From Streptomyces sp. SID8352 (GTDB lineage Bacteria > Actinomycetota > Actinomycetes > Streptomycetales > Streptomycetaceae), in assembly GCF_009862265.1 (NCBI RefSeq), contig NZ_WWGX01000075.1, positions 1,069 to 65,068 on the forward strand: DNA of 64,000 nucleotides. Direction: 5' to 3'. Each line of letters begins with the position of its first letter. The first letter of the stretch is position 1. The notes beneath the pieces are model-generated. The model made no database searches, was not told the origin of the DNA, and was given only the letters and a program-made list of their open reading frames with translations. This document shows, one piece after another, positions 33,447 to 42,009 of this stretch. The position numbers and the translations under genes are program-made.

Positions 33447-33460
33447 CGGCCTGAGGTACG

Positions 33461-34114
33461 TCAGCCGGTGATCTCGCCCTCGAACTCGGGGAAGTCCTCT
33501 CCGGACCGCTGCACCGTGACCACGATCTTCTTCCCGTATCGGGACTCCAGGCTGTTGTCATCGGTCTTGGTCACCGTCACGCCGGGAGCCAGCCGGCCTT
33601 CCAGCGGATCCGAGTCCGTGACGAACTGGGTAGTAGACGCCTCGCCGCCGTTCGTGGCGCCGTCGATGAAGGTGGACAGGTCATCCAGCTTCACCGGCGC
33701 CTTGCTGCCATTGGTGATCTTCAGCCGGATTCGGAACTCGGTCGCCTCAGGATCGTCCTCGGAGTAGTCGTCCTCAACGAACTTCGTCCACTCCTTCGCA
33801 TCCACGACCGACACCTTCAGCCCATCTGGCCACGTGAACGACTCGCCGAACTTCAATCCGGTCAGCCGCCCCGCTGTCCCGTCCCCGCCGGTCCCCCCGC
33901 CCTCCTCGGCGCAGTGCTCAATCCAGTCGGCCTGGCTGAGCGACTCATCCGAGCAGTCCACCTCCGGGTTCCCGGCGCCCGTCGACTCCGCCGGCGCGGT
34001 CGGTGTTGCGGGCTGCGGCTTCGTCGCCACGTCCTTGCCGTCATCGGACCCCCCGCACCCAGTCACAGCAGCCAGAAGCATCGCGGCCACCGCCGCCGTC
34101 GCACGAACGCGCAT
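33461..34114 (-). CDS. Phage-region lipoprotein (DUF4352-like)
   Basis: 217 residues from MRVRATAAVAAMLLAAVTGC; lipobox AVTGC with Cys20, then a Thr/Pro linker and a beta-sandwich with FRIRLKITNGSKAPVKLDDL, the pattern of DUF4352/immunoprotection-type extracellular domains. Two Cys in the linker region (VDCSDE, EHCAEE). Lipoproteins carried by prophages of Gram-positive hosts can block DNA entry by related phages; that role here is inferred from context only. Confidence 0.72.
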   Translation of the reverse strand: MRVRATAAVAAMLLAAVTGCGGSDDGKDVATKPQPATPTAPAESTGAGNPEVDCSDESLSQADWIEHCAEEGGGTGGDGTAGRLTGLKFGESFTWPDGLKVSVVDAKEWTKFVEDDYSEDDPEATEFRIRLKITNGSKAPVKLDDLSTFIDGATNGGEASTTQFVTDSDPLEGRLAPGVTVTKTDDNSLESRYGKKIVVTVQRSGEDFPEFEGEITG

Positions 34115-34195
34115 CAGAACCCCCAAGGTTGAAGGGTCACCGTAGAACATGTGAGGGACCTGTGAGCGCGGGTTACCAGCCTGTGATGAACCGGG

Positions 34196-34789
34196 TTACC
34201 AGGGATCGGTCGGCAGCGCCTGGGTGAGGGTCCACGTCTCATCGCCAACTCGGCAGGTGATGACCAGACGCACCGGGTGCCCCAGATACTCCTCCTGCCA
34301 GGCATCCATAGTCTTCCCCTCCATCCAGGCCCCGGGACGTGTCCGGTCCATCTGAAACGGTCGACCCCGACCGACCTTGAGAGAGAACGGGCCGACCGCC
34401 CGCCCGTTTTCATCTGCCGTGTCATTGTGTGGCGTGAACTGGTATGGGCCCCACACGTGAGCCTCAATATCTTCTCGCGTAGCTCCCCGCCCAAGCAGAT
34501 TGGAGCGGTCCTTGTCATCGTCGTCGACACGGATACTCACGACCTCGACCTCGCCAAGCTCATCCGGGCCGGCAAGATGCACGTTCAATGTGGAACACTC
34601 GCGGTACGGCCCGCCCAGGGAGAACCTGAAGCGAGGCCGACGCTCCTCATGGCGCCGATCGCGCTCGATCCGCGTTAGCGTCTCCGCGGTCTTCGTCGAA
34701 CGTCGGGCGGCAAGCCAAGCGCCGCACGCGGCTATCGCACTGAGGCCGGCGGTAGAGGCGGCACTGATGTCCACCCAAGGGATACTCAT
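34196..34789 (-). CDS. Membrane-anchored unknown protein
   Basis: 197 residues. One N-terminal membrane helix (AASTAGLSAIAACGAWLAAR), a short coiled coil (STKTAETLTRIERDRRHEER) and a C-terminal beta-rich soluble domain (PRFRFSLGGP...HPVRLVITCRVGDETWTL). No family recognised. Possibly exclusion- or sensing-related by its place beside the lipoprotein gene. Confidence 0.6.
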   Translation of the reverse strand: MSIPWVDISAASTAGLSAIAACGAWLAARRSTKTAETLTRIERDRRHEERRPRFRFSLGGPYRECSTLNVHLAGPDELGEVEVVSIRVDDDDKDRSNLLGRGATREDIEAHVWGPYQFTPHNDTADENGRAVGPFSLKVGRGRPFQMDRTRPGAWMEGKTMDAWQEEYLGHPVRLVITCRVGDETWTLTQALPTDPW

Positions 34790-34884
34790 GGCGCGGGAGC
34801 ATAGCGGCGGGCACCGACAGCCTGATCGGGCTGGAGAGAACGCCTCGGCGAGGGGCGCGTGGCTTGCTAGCGCATAACGTTCCC

Positions 34885-35235
34885 TTATGCGCTGCTGGGG
34901 TCCGGCGTTACGAACGGAGCGGGCCCCAGCCCGGAGCAGCCGGACTTGCGCGGACCGCTGGTGGCCATGAACTCGCTCTCACGACCATCCGGCAGGCGGA
35001 GGATCCCGGGCGCGGCATCGAAGAGATCCACATCGGTGACTTCGTCGGCGAGCGTGATGCCGCCGGCCCAAGTGCTGTCGCGGTCGGATTCGCGGTTGTC
35101 CGTGCGGCTCGGGTCGTAGCGCAGCACGAGAGACACGTCGACGGGCGCCTCTCGGCCGTCAGGGAAGATCACGACAGCGGGGCCGACGTAGCGAGGGCGC
35201 CCGTCGCCGGGGTGGAAGCGGGGTCTTGAAGTCAT
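34885..35235 (-). CDS. Small unknown protein
   Basis: 116 residues, beta-rich with RYVGPAVVIFPDGREAPVDV and GGITLADEVTDVDLFDAAPG, repeating a G-x-L-x-LPDGRESEF strand. Similar short proteins occur in Streptomyces phages and plasmids. Function unknown. Confidence 0.58.
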   Translation of the reverse strand: MTSRPRFHPGDGRPRYVGPAVVIFPDGREAPVDVSLVLRYDPSRTDNRESDRDSTWAGGITLADEVTDVDLFDAAPGILRLPDGRESEFMATSGPRKSGCSGLGPAPFVTPDPSSA

Positions 35236-35301
35236 GACGCGATGCTAGCCACCGCCGTGCAACCAGACAGCAGCTTGGGGCAGTTGATCGACAAGCACTC
35301 T

Positions 35302-35340
35302 CGATAACATGCCATATCGCGGGCGAAAAACCGGTACAAT
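35302..35340 (+). promoter_or_regulatory. Leaderless promoter of recombinase operon
   Basis: A -10-like TACAAT (35335-35340) lies 5 nt before ATG 35346, so transcripts probably begin at the start codon. An inverted repeat CGATA (35302-35306)...TATCG (35315-35319) overlaps the expected -35 area and could be an operator. Confidence 0.45.
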
Positions 35341-35345
35341 TAGCT

Positions 35346-35606
35346 ATGCTCAGAGAGCTGATCACCGATCACTGGTTCCGTGAAGGCCCCGTCCAGCTCG
35401 ACGGCTCGGACGGCTACTGGATCTGCGACCGCTGCGGCCAGCACCGAGGCGACCACCTACAAGCCGAAGGCCACTGGTTGAAGCCGCTCCACACGTTCAT
35501 CCCCCAGGCACACTGGCGACCGTCGCACTGCCGAACCTGCGGCCGGGAACACCGTCACACCACGCACACGCCGTGGCTGTGGGAGCAGCTGGAGGCGGCC
35601 GCATGA
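35346..35606 (+). CDS. Small Cys/His protein
   Basis: 86 residues with two CxxC pairs: ICDRCGQHRGDHLQAEGH and HCRTCGREHRHTTH, likely one or two zinc sites. First gene of a four-gene operon in which each start overlaps the previous stop by 4 nt. Function unknown. Confidence 0.6.
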   Translation: MLRELITDHWFREGPVQLDGSDGYWICDRCGQHRGDHLQAEGHWLKPLHTFIPQAHWRPSHCRTCGREHRHTTHTPWLWEQLEAAA

Positions 35607-36007
35607 CCGCCGAAGTCCTGCGCACGTACCGCTTCCGGTGCGACGCAGCCAACTGCACGGTTTCTGACCTCTCCGAGACCGACGATGCCCCCGTCGGCTG
35701 GACGACGATCGACAGCATCGCTCACCAGTCGCACGCTCCGCTGCCGTCAGTGAAGGCGGGCCGGACCCTGCTGCGGGCTCTGGACGTCCGGTCCCTCCGG
35801 TCACACGGACGATTCCGGCTCCACCTGTGCCCCACCCACGTGGGTGCCCTAGGGAAGCACGCGCCGCAGACCGACAATGAGGGCGGCCAAGGCGCGTCCG
35901 TCGCCTGCTCCTGCGGTGAGCGCCTGGCCCGGTCCACGCCGAACCCCAAGGCGCTCTGGGCTCAGCACTACGAAGCTGTATCCACCGGGACGGAGGGTGA
36001 GCGATGA
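35603..36007 (+). CDS. Small protein with zinc-ribbon features
   Basis: 134 residues. Cys at FRCDAANCTVSD, LHLCPTHV and ACSCGERL give a possible split zinc site. Overlaps neighbours (ATGA) on both sides and so is co-translated with the recombinase. Function unknown. Confidence 0.58.
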   Translation: MTAEVLRTYRFRCDAANCTVSDLSETDDAPVGWTTIDSIAHQSHAPLPSVKAGRTLLRALDVRSLRSHGRFRLHLCPTHVGALGKHAPQTDNEGGQGASVACSCGERLARSTPNPKALWAQHYEAVSTGTEGER

Positions 36008-37026
36008 GCGGCACCCTCATCCCGCGTCAGTCGGACGCCATCCCTGCCGCCTACGACGCTGCGACGCTCGCCGTCCTGGCCGCCATGGAGAAGGCCGCCG
36101 ACGAACACCTCGAAAGAATCATCCCCGACAACACCAAGCGCGGATACGCCAACGACTGGGCACTCTGGGAGGAGTTCCACGACTGGCTCGCCGAACGCAC
36201 CGGCCACCGCATGCCATCGACCGCCGTCACCAAAGGCACCCTCGTCGGCTTCGTCGTCTGGCTCGACACGATCAAGCTAGCCGCGCCCGCGAGCATCGAC
36301 CGGCGAATCACCGGCGTCACCGTCACCGCCCGCCGCACGCACGGCGTCGAGGTGCCGAAGGAAGCGACCGTCGCTGCCCGCAAAGCCCTCAAGCCGCTCA
36401 AGAACGACGAGGACCGCGTCGCGCGAGGGCGAGGCGCAGCCAAGGCGGCAACTCCCGAGCAGCTCCGCCAGATGGCCGCCGCCGTACCCGACGGGCTCAC
36501 CGGGATCCGCGACCGCGCCCTCTGGCTTATGGCCTTCGCCGTCGCCGGACGCTCCGCCGAAGTCGCCGCCCTCCGCGTCGAGACCATCGCCCACGTCAGC
36601 CAGGGGCTCGAAGTCCACGTTCCCGCCGTGAAGGGGCGGCCACCCCGGGACGTCGTCGTCGGCTACGGCCGCAACCCCGACACCTGCCCCGTCCGCGCCT
36701 GGCTCACCTGGCGCGCCGCCGCAGGCATCACCACCGGACCCGCCTTCCTGCCCATCACCGTCCACGGGCGCCTCGGCGACCGCGCCCTCTCCCCGGAAGC
36801 CGTCCGCGAGATCATCGCCCGCAACGCTGAACGAGCCGGCCTGTCCGTCCGCCTCACAGGACACTCGATGCGGGCCGGGTTCATCACCACGTCGCGCCGA
36901 GCCGGGAAGCGCGAGGAGAAGATCCGCGAACAGTCCGGGCACGCCGAGAACAGCCCCGCCTTCTGGGGATACATTCGCGAGGCTGACAAGTGGACCGACG
37001 CAGCAAGCGAGGACATCGGACTGTGA
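36004..37026 (+). CDS. Tyrosine recombinase
   Basis: 340 residues. N-terminal SAM-like core-binding domain (about 30-130; NTKRGYANDWALWEEFHDWL) and C-terminal catalytic domain with the expected set: Arg in AFAVAGRSAEVAALR, Lys in VPAVKGRPPR, H-x2-R in LTGHSMRAGF, His in EQSGHAENS and nucleophile Tyr in FWGYIREAD. It cuts and rejoins DNA at short core sites through a 3'-phosphotyrosine. It may be the prophage integrase, yet it lies about 11 kb inside the phage-like region, so a resolvase role is also possible. Confidence 0.85.
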   Translation: MSGTLIPRQSDAIPAAYDAATLAVLAAMEKAADEHLERIIPDNTKRGYANDWALWEEFHDWLAERTGHRMPSTAVTKGTLVGFVVWLDTIKLAAPASIDRRITGVTVTARRTHGVEVPKEATVAARKALKPLKNDEDRVARGRGAAKAATPEQLRQMAAAVPDGLTGIRDRALWLMAFAVAGRSAEVAALRVETIAHVSQGLEVHVPAVKGRPPRDVVVGYGRNPDTCPVRAWLTWRAAAGITTGPAFLPITVHGRLGDRALSPEAVREIIARNAERAGLSVRLTGHSMRAGFITTSRRAGKREEKIREQSGHAENSPAFWGYIREADKWTDAASEDIGL

Positions 37027-37448
37027 GAGAACCCTGGGTACGCCGTGGTTACGACGAGACGCGCCTTTGGATGCGAATGCCATTCAGTCGCGCCAACCGA
37101 TCATGGCTGCACGAAGAACTGGGCGACCGCATCCGCCCGGACTGGAACAACACGGTACGCCCCGGACGGTGGGAGATAGCCAAGCCGCACTTGAGGACGC
37201 TAGTCGAAGCCCTCGCCAACCGGTTCGGAGAGGTGCACGTCTACCTGGAGTTCTCAACCACCGAGCAGTGCCACGACAAGTGCCAGACGGCGGCCGGTGA
37301 CGACTGCACCTGTTCCTGCCGAGGGGAGCACCACGGCGGCGGCACCTACTGGACCCAGTGGCAGTTGGTCGGCGAAGGCGTGCTCGTTGGTCCTGTGGGT
37401 CGCGTGGAGCGGCACTACATCGCACGGCCTGACAACATCGGCTTCTGA
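37023..37448 (+). CDS. Unknown phage protein with Cys cluster
   Basis: 141 residues from GTG 37023, overlapping the recombinase stop. Contains CHDKCQTAAGDDCTCSCRGE, a five-Cys cluster with nearby His (HHGGG) that likely binds zinc, after a helical half (RPGRWEIAKPHLRTLVEALA). Its position directly behind the recombinase would suit a directionality factor, but it lacks an excisionase-like HTH. Confidence 0.55.
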   Translation: MREPWVRRGYDETRLWMRMPFSRANRSWLHEELGDRIRPDWNNTVRPGRWEIAKPHLRTLVEALANRFGEVHVYLEFSTTEQCHDKCQTAAGDDCTCSCRGEHHGGGTYWTQWQLVGEGVLVGPVGRVERHYIARPDNIGF

Positions 37449-37490
37449 AGTGTCCGTCGACGATCGGCGTCTCATGCCAGACTGACCTCG

Positions 37491-37522
37491 GCCCCGTCGT
37501 GCATCCCCCGTCGCGACGGGGC
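37491..37522 (+). terminator. Hairpin after recombinase operon
   Basis: GCCCCGTCG (37491-37499) pairs with CGACGGGGC (37514-37522). Sits just before the XRE gene, so it could end the recombinase operon or act as an attenuator. Confidence 0.55.
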
Positions 37523-37544
37523 TATCTGCCGGAAGGATGCTGCT

Positions 37545-37913
37545 GTGGGTGACGAGTTGCGCAGCTTGGTGGGCAGTCGACGGCGGGAGGTCGGCTTGTC
37601 GTACCAGTCGCTGGCTGCCGCATGCCGGGAGACTGGTGGCGGCGCGGCGGTGTCGTCGGCCTGGCTGCATCGGCTGGAGACCGGCGCCCCGGTCAACGCT
37701 CCGTCTCTGGAGGGCCTGGACACGCTGGCCGCCGGTCTCAGGTTGGAGCCGACGAGGCTTCGGGAGGCTGCTGCCGCGCAGTTCTTCGGTGTGCGCGTGG
37801 AGTGGGAGGCGTCGGGAGAGGCAGCCGAACTGCTCCGCATGGTGGGCGCTCTGCCACAGCACCAGCAGGCTGCGCTGGTCGAGCTGGTCCGCGTGATGGC
37901 AAAGGACTGCTGA
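37545..37913 (+). CDS. XRE-like HTH regulator
   Basis: 122 residues, GTG start behind GGAAGGA. An N-terminal HTH (ELRSLVGSRRREVGLSYQSL, AAACRETGGGAAVSSAWLHR, LETGAPVNAPSLEGLDTLAA) is followed by a short helical domain (AELLRMVGALPQHQQAALVE). This is the size of small phage or plasmid repressors. It could be the lysogeny repressor, but there is no divergent cro-like partner next to it. Confidence 0.65.
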   Translation: MGDELRSLVGSRRREVGLSYQSLAAACRETGGGAAVSSAWLHRLETGAPVNAPSLEGLDTLAAGLRLEPTRLREAAAAQFFGVRVEWEASGEAAELLRMVGALPQHQQAALVELVRVMAKDC

Positions 37914-38086
37914 TCGGTTGCCTGCTCTGGCATCCTGGTGGTGGTCACGCTCGTCTGCTTGCGGGAAACCGGGGCACCCGAGATCAGATCGGTTCATAGC
38001 CGGGCGGGCTGTAAGCGCTGACGCGCCGTGTGCGGTGCTCAGTGGTCGTGGTTTCGGTGCTGCCACCGTGGCGCGACGGCCAAACT

Positions 38087-38125
38087 CCGAGTGCCCTCCC
38101 CTGAGACGCGGGGGAGGGCACTCGG
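38087..38125. terminator. Strong bidirectional terminator
   Basis: 15-bp perfect stem: CCGAGTGCCCTCCCC (38087-38101) with GGGGAGGGCACTCGG (38111-38125), 9-nt loop. Separates the convergent XRE gene and the small gene at 38130. Confidence 0.85.
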
Positions 38126-38129
38126 GTGT

Positions 38130-38315
38130 TCAGCCTTTGACCGCGGGCATCTCTCCGGGTTTGACCGCCACCTCGACGATGTCCGTGGCCCCGGCCTGCT
38201 CCAGCTCGGTGCGCCGCCGGTCGGCACTGGTCCGGTCGTAGGCGACGGCGGACGCCTGGGGGCGGCCGTCGGGATCGGTCCAGGTGAAACCGTAGCTCTG
38301 CATCGTCTTAGTCAT
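38130..38315 (-). CDS. 61-residue protein
   Basis: Begins MTKTMQSYGFTWTDPDGRPQ and contains DRTSADRRRTELEQAGATDI, then VEVAVKPGEMPAVKG. The pattern fits a small alpha/beta protein common in Streptomyces accessory DNA. Function unknown. Confidence 0.5.
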   Translation of the reverse strand: MTKTMQSYGFTWTDPDGRPQASAVAYDRTSADRRRTELEQAGATDIVEVAVKPGEMPAVKG

Positions 38316-38393
38316 GGATGCATCCTGCCTCGCAGCACTGACAGCAGCCTCCAGGACCCGGCGCGGGGGCACCCGCCCTGGGCTGCTGCTCGT

Positions 38394-38417
38394 GCCCCGC
38401 CGTGCAGACGGCGGGGC
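38394..38417 (-). terminator. Terminator of helicase operon
   Basis: GCCCCGCCGT (38394-38403) with ACGGCGGGGC (38408-38417), 4-nt loop. It lies 13 bp past the stop of the helicase gene. Confidence 0.75.
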
Positions 38418-38430
38418 TGGGGCTTCCCCT

Positions 38431-41343
38431 TCACGTGGCGCGGCCGGTGCGGGACCTTGCCCGTTCGGGCCAGGCGCCCGTGTCCCGGAACCGTTTGAGC
38501 TTGGTGTGCAGGGCGGAACGCCTCATGCCCAGGGCCGCGGCGATGCTGGACTGGGTGACGTCCTCGTTGTCGATCAGACGGAGGATCGCGGCGCCCAGCT
38601 CAGGGCCGGTGAGCCCTTGCAGGCAGTGCTGTTCTTCTGCGGTGATGGCGCGGGAGGGAACGGCACGCCAGACCATGCCCCGGCTGTCCAGGTCCGCACG
38701 GCGCTCGGGTGACAGCCCGCCACGCGCCCGGCCCTTCGCGAGCTGCCGGTAGAACACGATCCTGGCGCCGAGCGGGAACCCCCCGGCATCGACGTAGTCC
38801 ACCCGCACCCTCAGATGCCCGTGCTCCGTGATGTACCGGTCGCAGGCCGCGAGGAAGTCGCCCCACTGCTCCTCGCGCGGCGACCACACCACTCCCAGTT
38901 TCTCCAGAGCCGCGACCCGGTCCGCGGACAACCGTCCCTGCCGGTGCTTGTAGCGCAGTGTCGCCAGCGCCGTGCCCAGGGCGGCCCCGCCGGGAGTGAC
39001 GTACTTCGCCGGCACATCCAGGTGTCCGTGCTGCGCACGGTAGGCGCGCAACGCCGCGAGGTTCGACTCCCACTGGGGATCGGCCTGGCCCGGAACGGGA
39101 AGGCCGACAGCGTGCAGCCGGGCCACTTCAGCCCGCGTCAGATGACGCTCACCGCTGAGGGCCACGGCTATCCACCCGGCCGGCCGGACCCGCCCGGCGG
39201 GCGCCTCGAAGGCGACGGGGATGTCGACGTGCCCGTGAGCGGCGTGGAACTCCTCCACCGTGGCGATCAGCCGGTTCCGCTGCTCCTGGCCCGACCAGCA
39301 GAAACCCAGCCGGTCCAGGGCGGCGGCTTCTTCCGCGGACAGGGCACCGGGCCCGGCCCTGCGGACCTTCCGCATCCGACGTCCGAGCGCATACCCGTCA
39401 GGGTCGGTGTAGGAATCCGGCACATCGAGGTGACCATGGTCCCGGAGGCAGCGGGCGAGCCGGTCGTGGGTGTCCCAGAAGGCGCTGCGGAGCGGCCCCC
39501 ACACCATGCCCAGCCCGGTCAGGTCCGCCGCCCACGCCGGGTTCAGTTCCCCGCTCCTGTACTGACTGCGGCGTGCCGACAACTGCTTTCCCAGCGGATA
39601 CCCGTCGGGCGCGGTGTAGCCGGTTGGGACCCGCAGGTGCCCGTGCTCGGCACGATAAGACCGCGCGGCGGCCAGGAGACGCTGCCAGCGGGCGGCCGTC
39701 GGGTCCCATGCGATCCCGAGTTCCTCCAGCGCCGCCACGCGATCCGCCGCCAGCCACCCCTTCCGGTAGGCGGAGCGCTGCTGGGTGAGCCACTTCCCCA
39801 GGGTGTACCCGGCGGGCGACTGGTAGCTGTCCTTGACCTCCAGATGACCGTGCGCGTCCCGGAAAGCGGAGGCATGCCCGTACCCCTCCCACCACGGGGA
39901 CGTGGACTGCCGGACGGTCAGAACGGTGAGCGTGTCCAGGATGCTCCGGGACGTCCCGTCGGGCAGCACGACGGTGATCTTCCCGGGCAGTTGCGGATTG
40001 TCGGCCGACAGATGGGACCGCTGATGGTCCAGCTCCAGGCCCAGCGGCTCGTCATGCGCCCGCAGAGCACGCACCACCTGCCACAAGGTGCTGTAGTCGC
40101 CCGCGTCCAGGTCGCCGATCTCGCCGTCCTCGTCGGGCACGACGACCGGCACGATGACCGTGGACGGGCCCGGCGTGTCCGGGTCCCGGCGCAGCGCCCG
40201 GCCCACCGCCTGCACGATGTCGACCGCGCTCCGCTTGGGGTGCGCAAACAGGATGCCGTCGACCGCTGGCACATCGACGCCCTCGCCCAGGCAGCGGGCG
40301 TTGGACAGCACGGCCCAGCCCTGGCCCGGCGGGGTATGCAGCCGGCTGACGATCCGGGCCCGGGCCTGGTGGTCCATCCCTCCGTGAACATGCGCGGAAT
40401 ACGGCTCGGGCGCGCCCAGCGAACGGGCCACCCCCGGCAGGCTCCGCGCGAACTCGGCCGCCTGCTCCACCCGCGGGTGAAAGCTCAGCACCCGCTTCAG
40501 CCCGTACAACCGGCTCGCCTTGATCAGCGCGGCCTGGGCGGCCATGGTCCGTAAGGACTGGGAGCCGGGCGCGTCGACGTACTCGCGGTCCGCATCGGCA
40601 AGCAGAGCGCGGGCTTCCTTGTCGGACACACCGAGGACCAGCAGCCGGTAGTCCTCCAGGTACCCCTCGGCGATCGCCCGGCTGAAGGAATAGGAGTACA
40701 GGACCGGCCCGAACAGCGCACGGTCATCCATGGACAGATAGCCGTGCCGCTCCGCCGCAGCCGCATCAATCCGCGGCGTCGCGGTCATGTACAGACGACG
40801 ACGCGCCGGCATCCACGCCTGGTCGACCACACGGCGCGCGCTGCTCTCGGAGAAGTCGGGCCGCCCGGTGAGGTGGTGCGCTTCGTCGAGCACCAGCAGG
40901 TCCAGCGGGCGGCCGGTGCCGCGGACGGCGTCGGCCAGCCGCCCGGCGGACATGTAGGTACCTGCGATCAGCCGCAGCCCGCTGCCGGGCTCGTCCAGCC
41001 AGGCACGGATCTCGTCGGCGCTGGTGGTGCTGGGGCCGGGCAGGTCGCCGGTGTGGACGGGCGCGTCCATGACCGTGTCGTCCGAGCACACGGCGAGGGC
41101 CTTCTCCAGCGGTACGTTCGCACACTCCCTCCAGGAGGCCAGGGTCTGGGCGACCAGCGCAAGGGACGGGGCCAGCACCGCGACCGTCCCTCCGCCGGGG
41201 AGGAGTTCTTCGGCCGCCCGCTGCGCGGTGATGGTCTTGCCCGACCCGCAGGCCATGTGGACCTGGCCCGCTCCGCCGCTGCCGATTCCTCCCCTGATCG
41301 CCTTGACGGCCTCCTGCTGATACGGGCGCAGTGCGTGGTTCAC
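38431..41343 (-). CDS. SF2 helicase with six HA repeats
   Basis: 970 residues from GTG 41343, chosen because GAAGGA lies 5 nt upstream; GTG 41406 overlaps the previous stop but has no ribosome site. Motor domain: Walker A MACGSGKT (about 29), DEAH box VLDEAHHL (about 155), MTATPR, and motif VI QAVGRALRR. Residues about 480-890 are six Helicase-Associated units of 65-70 residues, each with EHGHL-x-VP, G-x-LG and LG-x-W (e.g. AEHGHLRVPTGYTAPDGYPL). The C-terminus holds an HTH (VTQSSIAAALGMRRSALHTK). HA-repeat helicases are frequent in actinobacterial chromosome ends and islands; substrate and role are unknown. Confidence 0.85.
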   Translation of the reverse strand: MNHALRPYQQEAVKAIRGGIGSGGAGQVHMACGSGKTITAQRAAEELLPGGGTVAVLAPSLALVAQTLASWRECANVPLEKALAVCSDDTVMDAPVHTGDLPGPSTTSADEIRAWLDEPGSGLRLIAGTYMSAGRLADAVRGTGRPLDLLVLDEAHHLTGRPDFSESSARRVVDQAWMPARRRLYMTATPRIDAAAAERHGYLSMDDRALFGPVLYSYSFSRAIAEGYLEDYRLLVLGVSDKEARALLADADREYVDAPGSQSLRTMAAQAALIKASRLYGLKRVLSFHPRVEQAAEFARSLPGVARSLGAPEPYSAHVHGGMDHQARARIVSRLHTPPGQGWAVLSNARCLGEGVDVPAVDGILFAHPKRSAVDIVQAVGRALRRDPDTPGPSTVIVPVVVPDEDGEIGDLDAGDYSTLWQVVRALRAHDEPLGLELDHQRSHLSADNPQLPGKITVVLPDGTSRSILDTLTVLTVRQSTSPWWEGYGHASAFRDAHGHLEVKDSYQSPAGYTLGKWLTQQRSAYRKGWLAADRVAALEELGIAWDPTAARWQRLLAAARSYRAEHGHLRVPTGYTAPDGYPLGKQLSARRSQYRSGELNPAWAADLTGLGMVWGPLRSAFWDTHDRLARCLRDHGHLDVPDSYTDPDGYALGRRMRKVRRAGPGALSAEEAAALDRLGFCWSGQEQRNRLIATVEEFHAAHGHVDIPVAFEAPAGRVRPAGWIAVALSGERHLTRAEVARLHAVGLPVPGQADPQWESNLAALRAYRAQHGHLDVPAKYVTPGGAALGTALATLRYKHRQGRLSADRVAALEKLGVVWSPREEQWGDFLAACDRYITEHGHLRVRVDYVDAGGFPLGARIVFYRQLAKGRARGGLSPERRADLDSRGMVWRAVPSRAITAEEQHCLQGLTGPELGAAILRLIDNEDVTQSSIAAALGMRRSALHTKLKRFRDTGAWPERARSRTGRAT

Positions 41344-41402
41344 GGGTTCCTTCTCGCCGGTGTCGGGGCTGCCTGGGCATAACGGATCCGGGGCCGGGAC
41401 GG

Positions 41403-41978
41403 TCACGTCTGGTCGGTGTCGGTGAGGTCGGTGCGCTTGCCCTGCCCGGGCCGCTTGGCGAGGGCGGCACGGACCTGCCCGGCCAGGTAGATGGCCTGGG
41501 GGCGGCCGGAGTCGGGGTGCGGGACGTAGGCGTGGGGCTTCAGCCCGAGCCGGGACATCGCGGCGGACGCCACCTTCGCCGGGTTCTTCGCCGCGGACTT
41601 CAGCTCGTCGCGGCCGATCTCCTCCAGGGAGAGCGGGTCGTTGGCCTCCACGATCGGGTCAAGGCTGATGTCCTCCACGCAGGCGGCGATGTCCAGGCCG
41701 CCGTCCTCGTCGGTGGGGTAGCCGTCCCACTCGTCGTCGTCCGGGTAGGCGGGGCCGATGAACTCGTCTCCGCACAGGCTGACGCTGTCGGGGAGCGCCG
41801 AGTTGATCGCGGTCCGGTAGTCGGCCGTCATCGCGTCCAGGGCGCCGGACCTCTCCACGCGCTCCCGCCAGGCGGTGTCGGCGCCGCCGATGTAGTCGGC
41901 GACGTCGGCGTCGGGGCTGGTGGAGTACTGCTCGACGCGGTTGCACCAGGTGCCGTAGCTGGTGGTGGTGTCGGACAT
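41403..41978 (-). CDS. Acidic protein of the helicase operon
   Basis: 191 residues, strongly acidic in the middle (AYPDDDEWDGYPTDEDGGLD), with a basic C-terminal patch (LAKRPGQGKR). The opening SYGTWCNRVEQYSTSPDADV and ADYIGGADTAW suggest a small helical domain. No catalytic motif seen. Middle gene of the HTH-acidic-helicase operon, so it may be a helicase partner or a DNA mimic; both are guesses. Confidence 0.6.
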   Translation of the reverse strand: MSDTTTSYGTWCNRVEQYSTSPDADVADYIGGADTAWRERVERSGALDAMTADYRTAINSALPDSVSLCGDEFIGPAYPDDDEWDGYPTDEDGGLDIAACVEDISLDPIVEANDPLSLEEIGRDELKSAAKNPAKVASAAMSRLGLKPHAYVPHPDSGRPQAIYLAGQVRAALAKRPGQGKRTDLTDTDQT

Positions 41979-42009
41979 GAGGGTTCTCCTGTCGGTTTGC
42001 GGTGCGGGG

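Noticed and set aside
37023..37448. Excisionase candidate next to the recombinase
   Set aside because: No HTH of the excisionase type; the protein is dominated by a Cys cluster, so it is listed as unknown.
38431..41343. HA-repeat helicase as evidence that the window lies at a linear chromosome end
   Set aside because: Such helicases are common near Streptomyces telomeres, but no telomere palindromes or tap/tpg genes are present here.
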